From positions 15,017,433 to 15,081,432 of the forward strand of contig NC_135120.1 of NCBI RefSeq assembly GCF_050908995.1: a DNA stretch of 64,000 nt. Direction: 5' to 3'. Position 1 is the first letter of the stretch. Each line of letters starts with the position of its first letter. Under the pieces are notes generated by a model, which made no database searches, was not told the origin of the DNA, and saw only the letters and a program-made list of their open reading frames with translations. The DNA comes from Andrena cerasifolii (Eukaryota; Arthropoda; Insecta; Hymenoptera; Andrenidae). Made by a program: the position numbers and the translations under genes. Below, piece by piece: positions 58,700 to 64,000 of the stretch.

Positions 58700-61600
58700 T
58701 ACGTCAAGCGGGTGGCATAGCGCCGGCGCTGAATAAGGGCGAAGGCGCGCGAACCTCGCCGACCGCGGCCGATCGTTTCGACGAACAACCACGAATCAGC
58801 CACCCCTGTCGGCTGCCCTCGCGGAACTGCCGTGCATTTCGCTTCGATTGTTTCCTCATTTCTAATTCGACGTTTCTGTCCGCGATTACGCGCTCGATTG
58901 ATGCCCCTTTCCAGGCCCTCCCGCTCGCGCCGCTCGCCAGACCCGGAATTCCTCTACGATTTCTTCTGCTCAACCCTTTGCCAGCGACGCAATACGCAGC
59001 CGCGTTCTACGCGCTGTTAATTATTGCGATAGGCATCGTGCCAGATAGAGTTTAAACGCCTTTCGCGCACAGGAATCCCCACGTGGAACGTTACAGGAGA
59101 AATTGATTAAACGGGGCACGCGCCACAGCTCCGAATCTGTATCTTTGACGGGTCCGTTCCTGCGCTTTGCGCTCTAGCGGGTCCGTTTATTCTGCCATTC
59201 GAATGCAACGAGCAATAGTCCCGCCGCTATATTCTCGCGCGCGGCATCAAGATTCGGGGAAAAGGTGTTCGAGCGGTTTCCCCTCGCCTTTCAATTAATT
59301 TCACAGCGTTACGAAATCGGCTTAAGACGCCTCCGCAGACAAATAGTTCCTCCCGAATTTTGTGCGAAGAGACACGTTCCTTCGTATGCGGTAACGAGAT
59401 TAACTAGCGAGAGTAGGGAACATTAATACGAGATTGCGCGTTAAAAGCGAGGCTATTCTGGTTTACATACTGGCCTTTGAATATGCTTCTTACGCGTAAT
59501 CGATAATGTTTTAGGCTCGGTGTACTCGGAACGCGCGCATTTTGGATAGAAAATTGGTTCCTCGGGATTGGTGCACGTGAAGCGTTCGCGCATCGCGTGA
59601 GAAACGGCCGTAATGTGAAGTTGAACGAGTCGGGGGACACGCAATGCCGGGAATTTTCAGTTCTTGCGAATTGTATCAGAAATAGAGCGATACATCATTC
59701 GGCAGACTAATAATGGTCCTAGGGCGTAATCGTGCTACAAAGTTCGATGATAATCTCCTTTGGAAACAACCTTTTTACGCTGTGCCCTACTTTCTGCTTG
59801 AGCTTCGAATCTTAATTATCTGGCATCTACAGTCGAAACAGGCAGATCTGCGATAGCGGTGTTTCAGTGGAGGGGTCATTACTCCCTAGCTAGCAGGCGC
59901 ATCGAATGCTGACTTGTACTACTGTAAATTCGTTTCCCTTCCTCCGCGGCTACGCTACTCGACGGTGCATTCTATGCACGCTCGGGTCCAGCAACCACTA
60001 ACTCTATGTATATGCATAGCTTCTACACCGATATAACTATTGGAGCATCGCGTTCTATTTCCGAAGCAACAAATAACAGGCTACGAATGGAAAATAAACA
60101 TTTATCCGTCGCGTAGGATATTTGATATAAGTAGAGTGGATTATGTAATGCACTTTCGATAAATTAATCTCTCATCAGAGAACACTGCCGACGCTACGTA
60201 GGCTAATTTAAAAGCCGAGGTTATAAATAAACTTCCATGCCGTCCTGTTATCAATAAAAGATATGCTATACCCTGTACTTATCGATACACACTTCCCATA
60301 TCCCCTTACTCTCTCATCGAACCGCTTTCAGATTTACGTATATGAAATATGAACGTCTTTATTAATGTTTGATCAGTCAATAATTAATATTTCATACCGC
60401 TGATCAATATGCAGTATAAAACATTGCCTCGCGAGTTCTTTTCCAATTCCCTGCTCCAGTCTACTCACGGTACTTATAATTCTGCGGCCCATAGACAATC
60501 ACCATCCGACCGAATATAGTTCCTATGTGGGCTCTGTATATAAATACATCGCCAGCCACATAACAGGCTAGTCGAACCTCGTGGCTCGAGCCGAGGAAAA
60601 TATTTCTGAAAAGTAGTCGGTGCACGGTCGAAGAAAAGCGGAACTTTGGTGGCTCGCTTTCAATGCGTCGTGTCGGTGGTCGCCTTACTCGTTTCAAGCA
60701 TCACACGAAAACCATTTTACCGGGATCCTCTCTCAACTCCTGCCCCGACATCTGATCACTCGCCCACGTCTGCCGCCCCTAAGTGCAAGGATGACGTAAT
60801 ACACAAACGTTCCCCTTGTGCCCCGACTGTCACTCGGAAACGTCTTATTCCTGTCTATTTTTACCCTAAACTGCCCCCTTACATCGGACGGTACGCGTGT
60901 CGCGTTATAAACGTCGCTGAAACGACACTCAGGTAGATCGTGCCAGGCAAGCATGCCGCATAAAACAAATCCCTCATCAGTTCTCTAGAACACTCTGGTC
61001 TATCGCAAAGAGAGAATCGAGAATATTCCTCAGCGAGGTAATAACGAGGAAAATTATGTAGGATCAGTTACATCGCGATACAAGCATCGCCTTTAAGGGC
61101 GCATGGATCTCCTTGCTTTCCAATTGAAAATGCGAAAAATATGAAAAAGAATGTGTTAGAATGGAATTCATAATGGAACTTACGTTTGACGTTACGACGA
61201 ATTACGGACGGAAAGTTGGACAAAGAAATTGATTAATATTCGGAGCATGTTCCAAGTGGTCTTCCGCGAGACTGAAACTCGCGATGGAAACCGGGCTTCG
61301 TTCATTTTCTTCATCCAACTTGACGAAACTTTGCCAACGAAGTTTCTTCCGCTGATTTCCCTGGGTTCCATTGTGATACGTTGCCTTTTCCTTGAATGGT
61401 GTGTCCGTATTGTTGCAGCTTTATTTAGTAATTCGATTACCAGCGGTTGCATGCAATACTGCCCTGCGGTTTGTCTGCACCGTGCAAGTGTCGCGCAAGT
61501 GTCGCGCGCGCGTCACGTGCATCTCGTGCTTGCGCTCTATCGCGCGGCAGGAGATACTTTGACACTTCCAGACTTAAAACACCTTAATGTATTTATACAC

Positions 61601-64000
61601 CAGAATCCAATTGAACTGGCTTCAAAAAATAAACTGCCAGGGGTAACTCTGTCCTGCCTGGCCTACATCCAACCCACACAAATCCTCCCTGACCCACACG
61701 GAATCGCTAACACAATCCCAGATACATACCACGGCGCCAGGAGAGGTCTAAAGTCACTTGAACCTATTTCATCATAATTGAATTGTTCCCTGTCTCTATC
61801 GAACCTTTATGAGCTCCCCGGGGCTCCCTCTAAACCCACGCACGGATATTTCGGTCATCAACGCAATCCTTACCACGAGAATCTTCCCTGGCACTACCAG
61901 TGCTTCGAAAAGTGAACTTCGCTCACCTAATAACGATTAACGATACCCAGGCCAGAAATACAGCGAGTCCCATTTCCGCGACTTCGTTGCGAACGATAGA
62001 TATCGATTAAGGCAAACAATTAAGGTGAGCGCTAGGATCAGGGTTGATCACAAACCGGAGCACAAGAATATTAGATGTGACAGCCAAGATTCCGGTGTCA
62101 TAGATTTACACCATTGGACACACGCTCTCCATTAATCGCCTGCAAATTGCTAAATGGTATTGTAAATGAGTACGCCCACTTGCGCAATAAAGGCGTGGTA
62201 ATTTTGATCGAGTAATCGCCCGAATGTTCAATGCCCGTTAATTGTAAGACTCGAACCGCTGACATACCGTTTCGCGATTTCTGGACTGCTCGGCGTACCT
62301 GGGCTCCTAAGGAACGTAAAATCCGCCAGCGGTCGCATTGATTTACTGGGCAGCTTGCTTCGTTAATGTGGACACGATGACAACGACAATATCGAAACTC
62401 TGCGTTACACGACGCCCATTAATTGTGCATGCGTCACATTCCATTACTATATTCCTAGATTCCTATCTGAATGAGAGAGCCGGCCGCTACGTTATGACGT
62501 CTATTCATCATTGATCGACGTTGAATTATCTCCATCGCTATAAGGACAATTTACTGCATCACGAAAACAGCGCTCGTGCTTTATTGAGGACTAGAAGTTT
62601 ATCACAAAGCACCGTCCCTGCGCAAGCAGAGGCGAAAGTCATTTTGCAATCGATAATCTTTATAACATCCTACGGCAGGTCTTCGACAAAAATATCGAAA
62701 TTAATCATTTCTCGACAATATCCACGGGTAGTTAGATTGGATACCGCCGCCAAACTGGTACGTTCGTTAAAATTACGCGGCGCGTACTATACCAGGCACG
62801 GATTTGATAGATTTAAATTGTTAATTGGGCAAGCGCATCGGCTTACGCGTTACCAGCATTGGTCATGATTTTAGAAAGGCACTTGGCGCGCGCTAATTAG
62901 TCGTAACTATCTCTAAGCTGATCCTACGATGAATAGCGGGTGGATACACGTGTACACGTGCCACGGCACGATGGCACGAAGTAACAGGATAACTTTGTAA
63001 CAATAGTGAATCAGATTCACGTGTATCGTGTAATGCAATGCGAAAGGGGCGGGTCCATATACCGTGTCGCGGGGGTAGCTGCGGCCAGAAAATCGGATTC
63101 TCTAAACGCGGTACAAAATCGCGTACATCTCGCGTTGCGCGGTATCGATGGTATGCTTTATTACAGTTTAGAGCGTGTACGTACATACAGGCGCAGGGGG
63201 ACACGGCGTTACGCCGGTACGTGAAAGGAATGCGTAGGAGTCGAGTTGCATTAACAAACGCCGGTTAATCGAATCGATCAGGAATCCAGACACGAACTGT
63301 CCTGATTCGACAACAACAACGCTCGAACGGAACGTGTAACAAATTATCTACAATACAGATCGCAATGGATTATTACCTCATGCTCGTAGAGCGAATTCCG
63401 TGACCGTTGTTTCGATTTATAAAACGCCCGCGCCGGTGGCGTTGCGTTCATTCGACGCCGATTGGCTCATTGAAAAATGCACAAGATCGTTGTGGTCTCG
63501 AAATGGCGTGCCCGTCGAAGGAAAAACAACGCGGGAGTGATGTAGAACATCAACAGATCCGAACCTTTTATCGATCAACACGAATACCGCGGCGTAGCAC
63601 GCCAGGCGCTGTTACATGACTTCGTCCTCTTTTATTTAAATAGTTGAAGTACTATGTTCATCCCGATTTCCGTTTCTTGTCAGAATCGCACGGCTCTGTT
63701 TCTATGTGGGTTTATTAGTTATGTAGTACTTAATTAATTGACGAGAGAGCGAAATCTGTGCGTTGGAAAGTGAGCGCATCATAGACTGTGACAGTAAATC
63801 TAGTTTTCTAGAGCCCTGCACAAAGTTGCTGTGAAATCGTTTAAACGTTCGAATAAGGGTATACTAATTAGCCGAGCCCTTACGGTATTTATACACCCTT
63901 CGTACTAGCAAGAGGAATTAATTAACATCCTATACATGATCGTCTATAGAAAGCAAATTATTCTTCTGAATATTTCTAAAAATATTCCTGCAAATATTTA

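Larger units (their letters stand above)
56207..64000. other. 5' flank of unc-13 (5' UTR, promoter region and intergenic DNA)
   Basis: Everything to the right of exon 1 lies upstream of the unc-13 start codon. No other coding gene could be supported on either strand. The part nearest the gene holds microsatellites (AT, GA, GT, CTG) and a GC-rich, CpG-rich block at about 57.2-59.0 kb. From 59.1 kb to the right edge no repeat, RNA gene or exon was recognised. The 5' UTR length and transcription start are unknown, and spliced leader exons are possible. Confidence 0.6.

Overview
The window is eukaryotic and almost entirely non-coding. It looks like insect DNA, probably Hymenoptera. The reasons are an insect-style unc-13 N-terminus, introns of up to about 22 kb, abundant CpG with GC-rich and AT-rich patches side by side, and several short class II DNA transposons. 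The order is an inference; I cannot name a species. There is no sign of bacterial gene organisation.

One gene can be supported. The minus strand carries the 5' part of unc-13 (Munc13), the presynaptic vesicle-priming factor. Five coding exons were found at 56185-56206, 33721-33750, 30144-30246, 27507-27624 and 8050-8173. All have GT-AG borders and compatible phases. Joined, they encode 132 residues and one base of the next codon, which is essentially the complete N-terminal C2A domain. The rest of the protein must lie beyond the left edge. The exons span about 48 kb, and one is a frame-neutral 30-nt microexon.

Layout from left to right: 1-8049 is the start of intron 5, with a G-rich tract. 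8174-27506 is intron 4, with a hAT-like element built of minisatellites, two Transib-like elements and a pyrimidine-rich tract. 27625-30143 is intron 3, with a longer Transib-like element that keeps a decayed transposase fragment. 30247-33720 is intron 2, with no recognised feature. 33751-56184 is intron 1, with a cluster of three terminal-inverted-repeat elements (35.1-39.5 kb) and several microsatellites. 56207-64000 is the 5' flank of unc-13, with GA, GT and AT microsatellites, a GC-rich block at about 57.2-59.0 kb, a YY1/Pho-type motif and no confirmed gene.

The most interesting non-genic feature is a set of three Transib-like elements. Their inverted termini begin with CACAGTG, the same heptamer as the V(D)J recombination signal, and they are flanked by GC-rich 5-bp duplications. 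One is an internal-deletion derivative of another. No new multi-gene system was found.
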